Assembly (NCBI GenBank): GCA_950295325.1
Contig: OX485804.1
Coordinates: 44,454,001-44,518,000 of the forward strand
Length of the DNA stretch: 64,000 nt
Source: Polytrichum commune
Lineage: Eukaryota > Streptophyta > Polytrichopsida > Polytrichales > Polytrichaceae
Reading direction: 5' to 3'
The notes beneath the pieces are model-generated. The model searched no databases, was not told where the DNA came from, and worked only from the letters and a program-made list of their open reading frames with translations. Below, one piece after another: positions 46,460 to 59,134 of the stretch. The translations under genes and the position numbers were made by a program. Every line of letters begins with the position of its first letter. Within the stretch, counting starts at the first letter, position 1.

Positions 46460-47265
46460 ACTCTAGTTAACTATTTTAACTACTTTTCTTGTACTTGGTT
46501 TAGGGCATCACTATAGTTAACTAGACCACGAGGCTGATCCAATGCTCATCACTATAGTTAACTATTGCACAACCTGGCCCACTTCTGCAACCACTATAGT
46601 TAAATAGGTCCACGAGGCTGACCTGTTACTGCACCACTTTAGTTAACTACGATGCCGACTCTCATTAGCAGGTTGTAGGAAAAAAATACCAATGCCATTG
46701 AGGGACTCGAATTCAGACGAATCCACAACAAACAACCCAACTGAACCATTGTATAGTGAAAGTCCATTTCCGGACGTTACCGTGTTTGACCGATAATATG
46801 AATATAGAGTATCACCTTTTTATCAATTCTAGTTCATATAAGCGTCACTTGCCTTTTTTACTGTCCCCGATAATTCGATTTCTTCAAATCTCAGGGTTTG
46901 CCTATGGGCCCTTATGATTTTTAAGGATGGCAAACGACAATTCGCGTCCGTACCGATTGCAGTTCCATTTTTGAGCGCCATCAAACCACAGATTGGCCAT
47001 GAAAAGCAGTGAGTTGTTGGTCTCTGTCAATCCCACTGTACAGAATCCGTCCAAAAGGGATGGCGAGCTGGGATCTCAACGTGACCAAGAGTTGTGTGTG
47101 ATGGAAGGATGGCAAACGACAATCCGTACCGATCGGAGTTGGGCATATAGTCCACCCACTATAGTTAACTATAGTTAACTAACTATTTTGAGGCAACTCT
47201 TCTCACACCACTATAGTTAACTAACTTTTTTGAGGCGATGTTTCTTGCACCACTATACCCCATTT
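46460..47265. repeat. Cluster of CACTATAGTTAACTA direct repeats
   Basis: The 15 bp motif CACTATAGTTAACTA or close variants occur at least seven times: about 46465, 46510, 46550, 46592, 46640, 47158 and 47207. Flanking strings (GACCACGAGGCTGA, ACTATTTTGAGGC) are partly repeated too. Inside, GGATGGCAAACGACAAT occurs at 46924 and 47107. It looks like nested or tandem small elements; the ends are unclear. Confidence 0.55.
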
Positions 47266-49577
47266 AGTGTAATTAGTGCCACTTTAGTGATGACTACGGG
47301 TTTAGTGGTATAAGGTCTGAAAGATTGGTTGTGCAGATGTTTGTTCTAGTTCATTGCATGGCCCTTGCAAAGTAGTTTCGTCCTAGGTGGTTGTTTCACA
47401 TAGAGCATGTTGAGTTGGGCTCCTTGGTGTGTAGATACCAACTTTGGTGTATCTCAGTAAGAATATTTCAGAACTATCAAGTAACGTTTGTGGGGAAGTA
47501 CCCTAATACATGTTCTCAATGTTAGAGAGAGACATAGAGAACCACAAACTCAATTGTTAATACAAGGCATTGTTTTGAATAGTGGTGATGCTAATGGAAA
47601 TATCATGGTGTTAATAATACGTTCACCTTCATGATGACAATGTTATTATTGATGACCCCAAACCAAAGAAGAAGAACTCCGGTCTCCGGAGGATGCCGGA
47701 GTGAATAAAGTGTTTGTTCGTAGAACATCCTAGGCCATGCCTTACGGTAGTGGTGTTAGATGTAAAACTACTTTGCCCTTTGCAGGACGTAGACACTCAA
47801 ACCAAACAATACCCACTATTGGGTTGATGATAGAAATCGATTGAGATGACTTCGGTTTCCTTGCAAAAAATTAAAGGTGGAAACTTTTTCTAGATAGCTC
47901 AGAAAAAGTGGATGTCTACATACAATTACTGCGTGTGCTTTAATTAACCCTAATCGACCGATTACCAAGGAAGAACCATGTTGTTCTTCTTTGTTGAGAC
48001 TAACCTTGCTCGGTTTCCTTGCCTTTTTCTTCCACCTTGCGGCCATCTTTAGCTCCATCTTGTTTCTCAACTTCGACATCTGAGGTAGAAAAAACAAAAA
48101 CAAAGAATGATCACTACTAGTGCACTAGACTAGGGGTAGAATGATTCTTGTATGGACCCAAAATGGCTGATTATAAAATTGATGATCTTAAAAGGATACA
48201 ATGGTAGGTGGGATGCATTGATTGGTTGGATAGGTGTTGTTTCACACCACCTGCAATCGGGCTTTTGGGTGCCATTGAGTCAATTGTTTTGTGTGCACTC
48301 ATATGCAGAGTAGGTTATTTTGATGCTCATATTTGGGAGACTCTACTGTACAAGTAGGGGGTGCAACTTACTTGCCTCTTTGTGAAGAATCAAATTATGA
48401 AACAACTTGCATTCCTCATCATTTTCTCTACTCCATCTCTTAAGAAATACTGCACAAATTTACAAGCCACTCATTTTGGCCAAATTGGCTCATTTTCACA
48501 GTTTTCCGTATTTCTACTGTATAACATTGCAAGACAACTATTTCTCCTTCTCCTTCTTCTTTTTCTTCTTCTATTTCTTCTTCAATACATACTAAGAAAA
48601 AGCTAGCTCACGTTCTCTAATTTAGATACATAGGAAACACTCCCATGAATGTTATAAAAAGTCATTATAATCTTGAATTGGGCAGAAATTGTTTTCACTT
48701 CCCCCACTATTTTCAATCCTTGTCTTTGACCTTTTCCATACCGAGGGACGTGCCGAATGCCCTAAGTTACATATATAGAACACAACCTTTTATCACGACT
48801 TTCAACACACAAGTAAAAGGACAGCAAAATGATACACACTGCATCGTTGGCAAAAGCACAATGGATTATATATGTTGGGAGTTGAGTAGTTAACTTAAAA
48901 GCATGGAACTCAAGGTAGCATATATGTTGGGCAATGACAAGTCTCCTTTTTATATTCCATCTGCTACACACAACATGGTACACCCTTTACAATAAGTTAA
49001 ACCTTGAAATATTTTATTCAAAATAGATAACTACACTAGGGTCAAATGTCCCATCAAACGGCGTTTGAACTTGCAGTTTTGAGGAGTTATAGATTTGGAT
49101 TTGACAAGTTTCCTATCCATAACTCATCAAATTATTGAGGGGTTGATCACACTGGTCAGTTTTGACATCATCCGTCAGCATCTCCGATTGTAATAGTGTG
49201 AAAAGTGGTGGGCCAACATCTATTTCTCAGCATAATCCTTGACAATTTCATACTTGGAACTGGATGTAAAGTTGGGTGTGATCGGAGCATGAGAGCATGA
49301 AAAAACGAACTAAATAACATCCATATGCCTTATAAACGCCACCCATGAAGACAACATGTATCTATATACAAGGCGAAGGAGTAATATGATAAAATCAATG
49401 AGACCAAAGGAGAAGGAAACGGGGATGAAGGCAAAGGAGTTGAGTGGTTGACCAAAGGAAACTCGTGGGCACAAGTGCAAAGAACCTCTTAATTTTTTGG
49501 GGGTAAAAATGAAAATAATGTAAAAGATATCATACACATGTTGTCGTGCCATGGGTTGTAGTAGGGTGACATTGTGC
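47266..49577. other. Intergenic, no gene recognised
   Basis: No conserved coding is seen. CTT/TTC microsatellite at 48541-48595 and a TGATCACACC-related remnant at 49140-49293 (see 43217-43618). Confidence 0.5.
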
Positions 49578-49594
49578 AATATCATGCGTAGTGT

Positions 49595-49766
49595 CTTTTT
49601 TCTTTCTTTCTTTCTTTTGAGGGAGATAAGGTCGACATGCCAACGCCAAGTTTATCCTGTCAAGCAGAGAGGAGATTTCACAGCTGGGAATGGAACTACC
49701 AACCTCTTTCTTGAGATTTTGGGTATCTCTCCACCATCATCCAGTAGTTTGGGGTCATCTCGGACC
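49595..49766 (-). mobile_element. tRNA-derived SINE, copy 2
   Basis: Same family as 40629-40830: shared GAGAGGAGATTTCACAGC, CTCCACCATCATCC and GTCATCTCGGA. The tail on the plus strand is a TTTC-rich run from 49595. It is bracketed by a 17 bp duplication, AATATCATGCGTAGTGT (49578-49594) and AATATCATGCATAGTGT (49767-49783). The B box is mutated. Confidence 0.88.
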
Positions 49767-49783
49767 AATATCATGCATAGTGT

Positions 49784-51790
49784 TGATCATCTCACAGAGG
49801 TCATGCACTACATTTTATATTTGACGTGCTGATGTCCAATGAGGATGCAACACCTCAACCAAATCTCAAAGTTAGTGCTATGGATGTGTAATAAGCTCAT
49901 TGCAAGAGAAAATTACACATAGTCACAATTGCTAGGGGGGCATTCCGCATGTATCACACTTGAATATTACATAATCATTCCTACATACAAAATATATTGG
50001 ATGTTACTAGCTCAATTGGTCACAAAAACGGGTCCCAAAATCATGTGCCAATGACCTCATAGAAATAATCACAACCAGATTACCACTTGTAGAGGACCCT
50101 AGGGACATCAGACACATATTGTACGGGAACCACATCAAGGGGTGCCTTAGTGTTTGTACTCTAAATTGCACTTTCATAGCCACTATAATCTCTCAACTTT
50201 AATCTCACAAACAATGTCATAAAATGAAGTTGAAGTTCAGGAAACCAGAAGGTTTGTGGGCTATTAATACATCAAAATGATGTTAGAACTACTAATACCC
50301 TAGAGTGAAGGAATGCAATGAGCTCAATAAGATATAGGTTGATATCAACTTGATGTTCCAGTTGGAAGCAAACTCGAGATTGCCTAATACTACATTCTAA
50401 AATGGGGAACATTCTTTAAGAATCATGTAACAAGGACTCTTGAACATGATGAGATTAATGGGCTCACTTCATGTCGATGAATTATTGATGTTCGTGTTTT
50501 TTTTTGTTTTCCTTCTTTTCACTCGGCATGTGTTATAATATTGAAGTTCCGAAGCGGTCAGGTAGTAGTACAACCGTAAACAAGGAAAACTATATAAAAT
50601 TGAGGGTGAAGAAATTAAATATGAAAACCCTAACCTCCTTGAGCCTCTAGTTTTCTTTTTAATAACAAAACATGCTAATCCCAGGAAAGCTCTCCACAGT
50701 ACTGCCAAACTTCTTGGAAACGAGTAGGGAGACAGCCATTGGCTGGGACATCTAATTTTAGATCCACCGTCCAAAGGAGCGGTTGAGATGCAACCGTCCT
50801 CCTTCCACGCCCCTCACATTGGGAAGACGACGAGGCCGCTGGGGCTGTCAGACGGAGACGAACCCTCGTCCACCCGCTGACGGATGGAGGTGGACTTACG
50901 TCAGTTCACCGACGGACGGAGAACAACGAACGAGCGAACGAGTCCGGGAGCTTCAAGCTTTTGCTGAAGCGGAAAGGGAAGAAAGCTGTGGGAAGATCGG
51001 GGAGTCTGAAGATTTGGATCACCATCTACATCGGTCGTCGTCGCTGCAGACAGACGCTCCAATTCATTCCTGGCCTTTTCTGAAAGGCACATGGTGGTAC
51101 CGTGGTAGTGCTTATCGGCATCTATGGACAGCAGCTTTCCTAGGAGCAGCTGTTTTCTACCCTCGATTTCCACAGATTTCACTCGAGGTTTCTCGGAGAG
51201 CGGTGAGTTGTCACAAGATTGTCAGCTTGTGGTATATGATGACGATTTGCAAGAATTGCGCACGGCGGAACCAATTCCTGGAGGGAGCCAGCTTGTCGTG
51301 TGGTGCAGTTGGTGTAAGTTTTAACAGTTACATGTTACGCTTTTTGCTGTCGCCAGAGTTCTCCAGGGTTTGCTTGTAAGTCAGGAACTGGTCGTCCTGA
51401 TAAGTAAAAGTCACGGTGGGACCGGCTGCGCGTGAAGAGATCTGTGCCAACAACCAATGGCTGAGGTTCGCCTGCTGGCCATGACTGGAGTGACTCATTA
51501 TTATTACTTAGCTGTTTTTTTTTCCCCCGAGGGGTGAATTCTTTACCATTTTCTTTCCTCGCTCCGGTGGTTATAAAATGCTTCGTGCCTCCAGCTCTTC
51601 TCTTCTTTCTTCGGAGCCTTGAGCTCCCCGTGCCGCACCTCACCAGCCGTCCTCTGGCGTCTGCATTCTTTTCTTTTCTTTTCTTTGCAGCGCAAGGCTT
51701 AGGCAGTCGGCAGACACTTTATTAGAGGGCGGGGTGCTTTGCGGCGCCATCGCTGCTATCCGACCCTCGGACGGACGGAAAGTAGTGACG
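49784..51790 (+). promoter_or_regulatory. Upstream region of the sucrose-phosphate phosphatase gene
   Basis: Ordinary AT-rich sequence to about 50770, then a GC-richer zone (50770-51790) as expected near a plant promoter and 5' leader. A donor-like GCG|GTGAGTT at 51201-51207 could end a 5' leader exon. Open frames on both strands (plus 50783-51379, minus 51182-50901) begin at non-ATG codons and match nothing I know. A real exon of another gene cannot be excluded. Confidence 0.4.
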
Positions 51791-54700
51791 ATGGAGTTCA
51801 AGGGAGCCCCACGATTGTTGATTGTGTCGGATCTGGACCACACCATGGTTAGTTTTCGACCTCGGGCCTCGCTCGCCGCCTTCACTGTCCTTTAGATCTT
51901 TCTTGTTGCTGTGGTTCATAGATGCCTGTTGTGAATGCGTCGGTTGGAATTTGTGCACTAGACATGTGGAAATTGACCTTTTATGTTGTCCTAAGGAAGC
52001 TCACTCGTAATCCTCTGGTCCTACATGTGTAAACTCTCCCCTATAGCAACTTTAAAGTCTCCTAACGCACTTGCAATGTAAGTGTAACCTTAAAGCTTGG
52101 CTTTCCTCGTGACATGTGAAAGTTTTGGAAAATCTTCAGCACTTTGCTTAACAATGTCAGTCTCAGATTCCACTGCTTTGAAAAATTGAATGAAATCGCA
52201 GTCGCTGTCGTGGAACGGCTTTCTAGACCTTCGATGTCAGCGGTGCAGCATTACTTAGATATTTCTTGTTGTACTGATTAATTGATGCCTGTTATGAAAG
52301 CGTCTGTTAAAACTTGTGCACTATATATGTGGAAATTCACCTTTTATTGTTTTCTGTAGGAAGCTCCACTCTTATCCTCTGGTCTTACCCGTTTAAACTG
52401 TCCTCTTTACCAACTTCAAATTTCTTCACGCACTTGCAACGTAGCGTATAACCTTACAGCCTGGCTTTCATCGTGACATGTGAAAGGTTTGGGGAAAAAT
52501 TAGAACACTAGTTAACAATGTTAGTCTCAGATTCCACTGCTTCGAAAGAAATGACTGCAATCGCCGCCGCTGTCGTGAAATGGCTAGTTATCAGGCCTTG
52601 AAAGGCATTTATGTTTGACGTCTCTACAAACTATACACAGTCGAACAGTATGAAATGACTACACAGTCGAACAGTACGATTTGTATTGAATCGTGAAAAT
52701 GGTTATCAATAGAATTTTTGGCAGGAGAGTGGGCCACAATTTCAGACGCATTTGACCTCTTCCTGATTGACTTCACGAATTTAAAAGCCACATAATTATT
52801 TTCCTTTACGCACATGGACTGTCCTATGTAGTACTACCTCCGGCTATGGTGTAACGCCTGTCTGTGTTAGGGACAATTCTGCACGTTTAAAATAAGCTCC
52901 TCTGTGAGCTTTGCTATGTAAAGCAGACAGTACATCACTGTTAATTCTCAACTGTGCAGTGCAAAGATACTAGATCCCGAAGTCTCTACCAATTGACATG
53001 TTGCAACTCTCATCATCCTATCTGTACGCTATTTCAAGGATTTGAATCTTTGTCTCATGCCTTTCCTAGGACATGCTCCGTGCTGTTGACCTTTTCCTAG
53101 TCTATTAGATGTTAAATGTCAATCTGTGTAAGGGGGATTCTTGCTGTCGGCTGACCAAGGCGTTTTGCAGGTGGACCATGAAGACCACGGCAATTTGTCC
53201 CTACTGCGATTTGGTGCTCTTTGGCAAGCAGAATATAACCACGACTCCTTACTAGTGTACTCCACCGGAAGATCACCCACCATGTATTTTGACTTAAGAC
53301 AGGAGGTGCCTCTGTTGACACCGGGAATCGCTATTCTGTCGGTTGGAACTGAAATTATGTACGGAGACACTATGACTCCTGATCTTGGTTGGGTAAAGGA
53401 GCTCAGTAAGGGCTGGAATCGTGCAGCTGTTGAGGAAGTGGCCAAGGAAATGGACCTGAAATATCAGGTAAACACTTACGGAAGTTTATTACACGAGAGG
53501 CTTTTCTCATCGTTCCCTATGAAAATACTTTTCAATATTAACCACTATTCACATGTTGTTTGTAGATCCAAGCAGTTCTAGTCATGGGCTTGGGTTGGGT
53601 AGATGGACTTGTCTCATATTCAGTGCACTTTTGTCACAATTCGGCAGTGTGATTCAGAGCAAAGGCCTTTCAAAGTAAGCTTCCATGTGAGGAAGGAGGA
53701 GTCTACGCACATCATGCCCATGCTGCTTCAAAAATTGGAGGCAAAAGGGGTAAGTACAAACATGCGTATCAACATATCGGCATCTTTATATGCTCCTCTT
53801 CTGCGCACCCCCCCCTCCTCGATCTGCTTGTATTCGCCAGAGTTCGGGAAGTTTTTGAAGCCTTAGTGGCTAATTGCCGGTAGTTGCTACGAAGGGTCGG
53901 ATTTTTTCCAATTTACATCAGCAACAGCCGGTCTTTTGTAAAATCAATCGGCCAATTGCCTATATTTTCATATTTTCATTGGCCAATATCCGATTAAATG
54001 GAATTCATATCGGCACTAATTGTTTAAAAAATGTATGAAAAGTTATTAGAAATCATTTCTTAGTACAAAATCTTGAATAAGTGAAAACGAAAGGCATGTT
54101 CAAAACTTTAAATTTGAAGAGTTAATATCCTTGGCAGGAATTGAACCTAGCAATGCCTTCACCGCTTGAAGGCCAAGGGTCCCCCAATTCTTCATAGAAG
54201 CAATTGGATTTGGTCATGGAAAGCTTGCATAGTTCAAAAAGTTTAAGGTTTAGGGTACTTCCTCAAGTGCATCATCAGATGCCCTAGACAAATAGCGCTT
54301 TGGATGCTTCCGGCTGAATCCAGTAACTCACAAGAAGAATCGGCTACATTTCCGGGACATTTTCTAGTCCATCGGCTAATTGTCAGAGGATTGAAATTAC
54401 AATCGGATTGCCATCCGATGGTTGGAAATTTGGACCGGCCATGAGGGGAAATCCATCGGCTGATAATGAACTAGCCGTCGGTTTTCCCAAAACATAGGCA
54501 TTCGCAATCACACGTTTTTGAATGATTTTGACAAGTTTCTGGTAATCAATGCGCTTTAGACCCTGCCAGCACTTTTGAGGGCTAACATGCATTTTAGAAG
54601 ACTATCACTTGGTTAAAGTGGTGATGTTGTTTGCTAACGTGCACTTTTCATTTTACAGCTCGATATCAAGCTTATTTACAGTGGTGGTTTGGATCTTGAC

Positions 54701-56400
54701 GTACTTCCCAAAGCTGCCGGTAAAGGTCAGGCTTTGGCTTATCTTATGCGAAAGTTGAAGGCTGAGAACCGCACTCCTCAAAGAACTCTAGTATGTGGAG
54801 ATTCAGGAAATGATGTTGAACTATTCAGCGTGGAAGGTGTTTGCGGAGTTATTGTAAGTCAATGACTCTACATCATCAGACTACCTTGTTTTTGTACGCT
54901 AGTTTGTCACTCTATATCTTAATTGTGCAGGGGCCTTAGACTTTAAAAGATGGAATTGAGTATCAGATTTTACTTGGTAAACTTCCTGGACTTGGGTCAA
55001 GAGCACGTTGGACTGAATCTGGATTGGGAAGGGGTACTGCAATCTGGGATGTGGTCAAATCTATCGAAGGTTTAATTAAGGATGATGGTTTCTTCATCGA
55101 CTGGCTATCAAACTTAAAATCCAGCACTTCGACACACTAAATTCACGTGTGCATCGCGTTGTCTTGTTTTAGCTCTGTCAATATCTTCACTAGCTTCTGC
55201 TTGGACTTAGATTTACTGGAATTTCTTCACTGATTATGGTTCGCTGTGGCAGGTGTCAAATGCACAAGATGAGTTAGTTGAATGGCATGACGAGCATGTT
55301 GGTGATAAGTCCCATGTGTTCCGAGCAACTGAGAGGTGTGCTGCAGGTATCCTCCAGGCAATGCAACACTTTGATCTACAGCCGAATGAGTCTCCTCGGG
55401 ATAGACATGTGCCACTCTCCGTACATGACAAATTAGCCCCGAAAGTTGATTCTGTAGCTGTGGCTCATGAGGTGGTAGAGTATCTTATGCTTGTGGAGCA
55501 GTGGCTGCGAGGTGATACAGACTGTTCCGAGGAAGTCTTTAGGCGACTGAAATTCAGTATGGTGGGTATTCAATCACTTGAGTTCCTTGTCCACTTTGCT
55601 TTCATCACTCCATAAACTGTGCATTGTTTTCCCTTTCATGTGTTGAATTTATGGTTATTGAACTTGAATGACTGATAAATTGTCAGAAGAGGATGGCTGA
55701 TAAGGAATTGTCTTTGAGTGTTTTGATGGCCCAGTACAAGCTTATGTAGCAAAGATTGAAACCTTTCAGTAATCATCAAAGTGGATGACAGAGACATGTA
55801 TGGGGTGTGTGCAGGCAAAGGATTCTAGCAGAGTTTGTGCATGGGGAATAATAGAAAATCCACATGATGAGATAGAAAATCTCCGGTCACAATATGGCTC
55901 TCAAAAAGGACAAGTGTTTCATATTTGGGCTGATCGTGTCCGCTCTGTTAAGCTAAGCGACGATTCCTGGTTGGTTAGATTTGACAAGTGGGAAAGATCT
56001 GGTAAAGTGTCAACTTACTCTGGATGCTTGAAGTTCCTTGAATTTCTATCTTCTGTTTTGATATCTTGTTAGAAACCACTGACTTCCATTATCGTACAGT
56101 AGGGCTAGAACAGTATTCTAACAGTAGGGCTCCCCCTGTTGCAGGCACTGCTCTCACGTGTGCCTTGACAACTGCTTTTCTTCAAGCTAATGTAAGTTGC
56201 TCCATACATCACTCGAAATGATTGACATTGTCAATTTCCTTTGTGAATGCGGTTGACAATCTGATGTCACTTCGCTGACTGGAAGGGGGCTTTGGGGACG
56301 GTATTGTGATCAGGCGGACTTCCCGAATGGGTTATACTGGAGATTGATTCATGAGACGTGGCTGAAAGGATACGAGGGACATTCACCCGTGCCAACTTGA
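51791..56400 (+). CDS. SPP: Sucrose-phosphate phosphatase (sucrose-6F-phosphate phosphohydrolase)
   Basis: Eight coding exons with GT-AG junctions and matching phases: 51791-51847, 53171-53467, 53648-53749, 54659-54853, 55253-55561, 55815-56001, 56145-56191 and 56314-56400. They total 1281 nt, 426 residues, the usual plant length. It hydrolyses sucrose-6F-phosphate to sucrose and phosphate in the cytosol, the last step of sucrose synthesis after sucrose-phosphate synthase. The HAD motifs are all present: SDLDHT (nucleophile Asp in the first exon), STGRS, the Lys in AAGKGQAL and GDSGND. The C-terminal half carries the plant SPP C-terminal domain ([29 protein letters not shown]). ATG 51791 is chosen because it directly precedes [16 protein letters not shown]. 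Intron 1 is 1.3 kb. No lesion is visible, so it is likely functional. Confidence 0.96.
54931..55140 (+). other. Protein-like reading inside SPP intron 4 (possible alternative terminal exon)
   Basis: After GCAGGGGCCTTAG the sequence stays open in one frame from about 54940 to TAA at 55138, reading segments such as [20 protein letters not shown] and [17 protein letters not shown]. Composition is that of a real protein and CCTTAG|ACT could act as an acceptor. I do not recognise the family. It could be an alternative last exon that truncates SPP after GVCGVI, or an inserted exon fragment of another gene. Confidence 0.4.
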
Positions 56401-57540
56401 TTGATCATTGTTCCTGCTTGTATCCAGAGACCCCTAGTTTTGCAGAACAAGATATCTCATTGCATGTATACTGTACCACTTTGTATGATTCATCGAGTGC
56501 TGCAGCGTCCTATTCTTAGCTGACACAGCTGAACCACTCCGCTCTTCAGTTGTGTCGCAATAATTCCTTTTCCGCATCTTTCACTTGCACAAACACTTCC
56601 ATTGAAGTAGGATCAGTGTAGTGGCCTTTCTTCTTTCCCATGAATTGGTCACAGATTATCCAGTGGAGAATACCTGCTCCAAGACCGCCATCATGGAGGT
56701 CATGATAGGCAATTAGGTTATACCTATATCAGCAAACTTGAATATGACATGTTGCCATAGACTGCCTGTTCCCATCCTCTATACTTCTGCATGATCTGCC
56801 ATGATTTTTTGAGCGCTTATATTGATGTTCACGAGAAGTTATGCAATACTATCTTTCCATTTACCTCATGTTGGGACTGAATCTTGCAAGTTTTGTGAGA
56901 ACCTTGGCACCTATAACTACTACCAATTTCAATTCTGGCAAGTGCAGGATAATTGGCATCAAAGCAGATCAACGTGAATTGAGGTGTGATGATTTGGTGC
57001 TTTTTTCGGTGCAAGTGATTAAATTCAATGAATTGGTCATTTATTGCAAGAATGACCACTTCGAATTGGTGTGTGGGGAGGTGAATATCAAGCATCATAC
57101 AGACACATGTTTAATAGAGATTGAAACACACACTCAAATTGCAATAACTATCCCACACTCAGTAGGGACTACAATTGGGATTATTCGGTGAAGGAATCAA
57201 GAAAAGTGCACATCCGATAACCATAACTTCACTAAATATTGTATTTATTGGCACCAATTCAGCTGGCCTTGCTCTACAGTAATTGTAAACCGCTTGTGTA
57301 GTGTCACCAACATCAAATGCAAAACCTCTATGACAGAAGTTTCATTCCTTGTGAAACATTATGGGCATTAAAAATTTGCAATTGTTGCAAATTACATGTT
57401 GTCACTTACTAAGTGATTTTTCATCCAAATGGCAATATGTTTCATTACAGAAATGTTAGGATGCAGAATATACACCAATTTTGTATTGATAACTTGTACT
57501 TAAAGTAAGTTGGGATGAAAATACTTCTAGACTTTATTCA
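56401..57540. other. SPP 3' flank and intergenic sequence
   Basis: It should hold the SPP 3' untranslated region. No further gene is recognised. 57220-57335 is an old copy of the repeat seen at 37290-37420. Confidence 0.5.
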
Positions 57541-59134
57541 CTACACCATTTATGGTATTTAGTGCCACTTGTTATTTGGAATAACACAATGCAATGACTC
57601 CTTGCTATAGAGTCCAGTTTTTACTAGCAAAGGTTGCATAGGTTGTTGGCTCTGTCTATAGGATAGAGACTATGCATCAACTTCTTCGTTTCAAGAGCAA
57701 ATTTCCTAACCACTTTGTGTTCACACTTGGACGTTACTTGTTCTTGTTATTTTGGTCCACTTTATGTAATGTGGATGTTAACTATAGTTTTTATATATAT
57801 ATACAAGTGCTCCCTAAAATGCATTGAAAGAAATCTAGTTAGCTATAGTTAATTTGGCAGTTCTTGATTATTTATTTTAAAATTTTCGGGTGATAAATGA
57901 GTAGCTTCAATCCTTGACTTGTATTTGAGAAGAAGGTGCACAAAATCCAAGAAAGGTTTGGTATAGTGAATAGCCATGGATTGGCGTGAGCAAAGTAATC
58001 AACTACAATTGTAGTCTTTCATAGCAAAGGATAGAGCCTCACGGTTCTACCGATTTCTTGTTCATATCTTATAAGATTGTAAATGACTTTGCCTGGTAAA
58101 ATATTACGTCCTCAACATATAGTTATAGCATTGCATAACTTTGAATAGTAAGTGACACTAAGGGCCATGTTGCACACGAGCCAAGAGCCGTGACCATAGA
58201 ATTATGAGAGCCCAAAAGAAGTGTCTAAGGGTTGTCCCAAGACCCTTCCAAAATCATGTAGGGTGGTAACGGGCCCTCAAGTGTCTTGTGAAGTCCTATG
58301 TACTGGGCCCTCAACCAATTGCTATTTCAATGAATTTCTACTCATGCGGGTCCTCACACCTAATAGAATACAATAAATATACAGTTGTGAGTCTTTGGAG
58401 TGCCATGGTCTCCAAGTTTTGTGTTAGGCCTACCTACAAGAGGTGGTTTTTGAATGTAATCCAAGTGACCATGAAACATGATCCATTCAATGCCATGTAG
58501 GAATACATGTAGAGTTTACATTTATCTTGCATTTACATACTATGTTAGTCCCTCAAGCATAGTGTGAAGTGGATTTGGACCGGCTCCGTGTTTTCCACCA
58601 ATGAGAGTGCTTGAAGTGTACTTCACACACGAGATTGAGAGCCCGTGACCAATGCACTTCAAGCACTCTCATTGGTGGAAAAGGCAAAGCCGGTCGAAGT
58701 TCGCTTCACACTACGCTTGAGGGACCAATGGAGTATGTGAATGCAAGATGGATGTAAAGTCTACATGGATTCCTACATGGCATGAAATGGATCACGATTC
58801 ATGGTCACTGAGACTATTTTCGAAAACCACCTCTTGGAGGTAGGCCTAACACAAAACCGGGAGACCATGGCACTCCGAATGCTCACAACCATTGGTTTAT
58901 TCTATTTAATCATGTGTGAGGACTTGCATGAATAGAAATTCATTGAAATAACATTTGGTTGAGGGCCTGGTCACATATGACTTCACACCGCACTTGAGGG
59001 TCCCTGACCACACCTACATGATTTTGGAGGTGTCTTGGGACAGCCTTTGGACACTTTCTTTTGAGCTCTCACAATTTCATGGTCACAACTCTTGGCTCAT
59101 GTGTGAGGTGGCCCTAAATACCATAAACAGTGTA
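57541..59134. mobile_element. MITE with CTACACYATTTATGGTATTTAG ends, interrupted by a foldback element
   Basis: The left end reads CTACACCATTTATGGTATTT (57541). The matching right end, AGTGACACTAAATACCATAA followed by ACAGTGTA, is split: its first half ends at 58161 and its second half resumes at 59115. The foldback element at 58162-59114 sits exactly between, at the TAA. Smaller relatives are at 61043-61252 and 62659-62887. Confidence 0.72.
58162..59114. mobile_element. 953 bp foldback element made of two inverted GGGCCA-family MITEs
   Basis: 58162 to about 58620 is one copy of the 40911-41418 family in plus orientation; from there to 59114 is a second copy inverted, joined at ACTTCACACACGAG. 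The outer ends GGGCCATGTTGCACACGAG and the inverse of GTGAGGTGGCCC are flanked by TAA on both sides. The TAA duplication and the interrupted host MITE show it inserted as one unit. Confidence 0.85.

Noticed and set aside
50783-51379. 198-codon plus-strand frame upstream of SPP
   Set aside because: It starts at TTG, has no recognisable domain and overlaps an equally long minus-strand frame; GC-rich sequence alone explains it.
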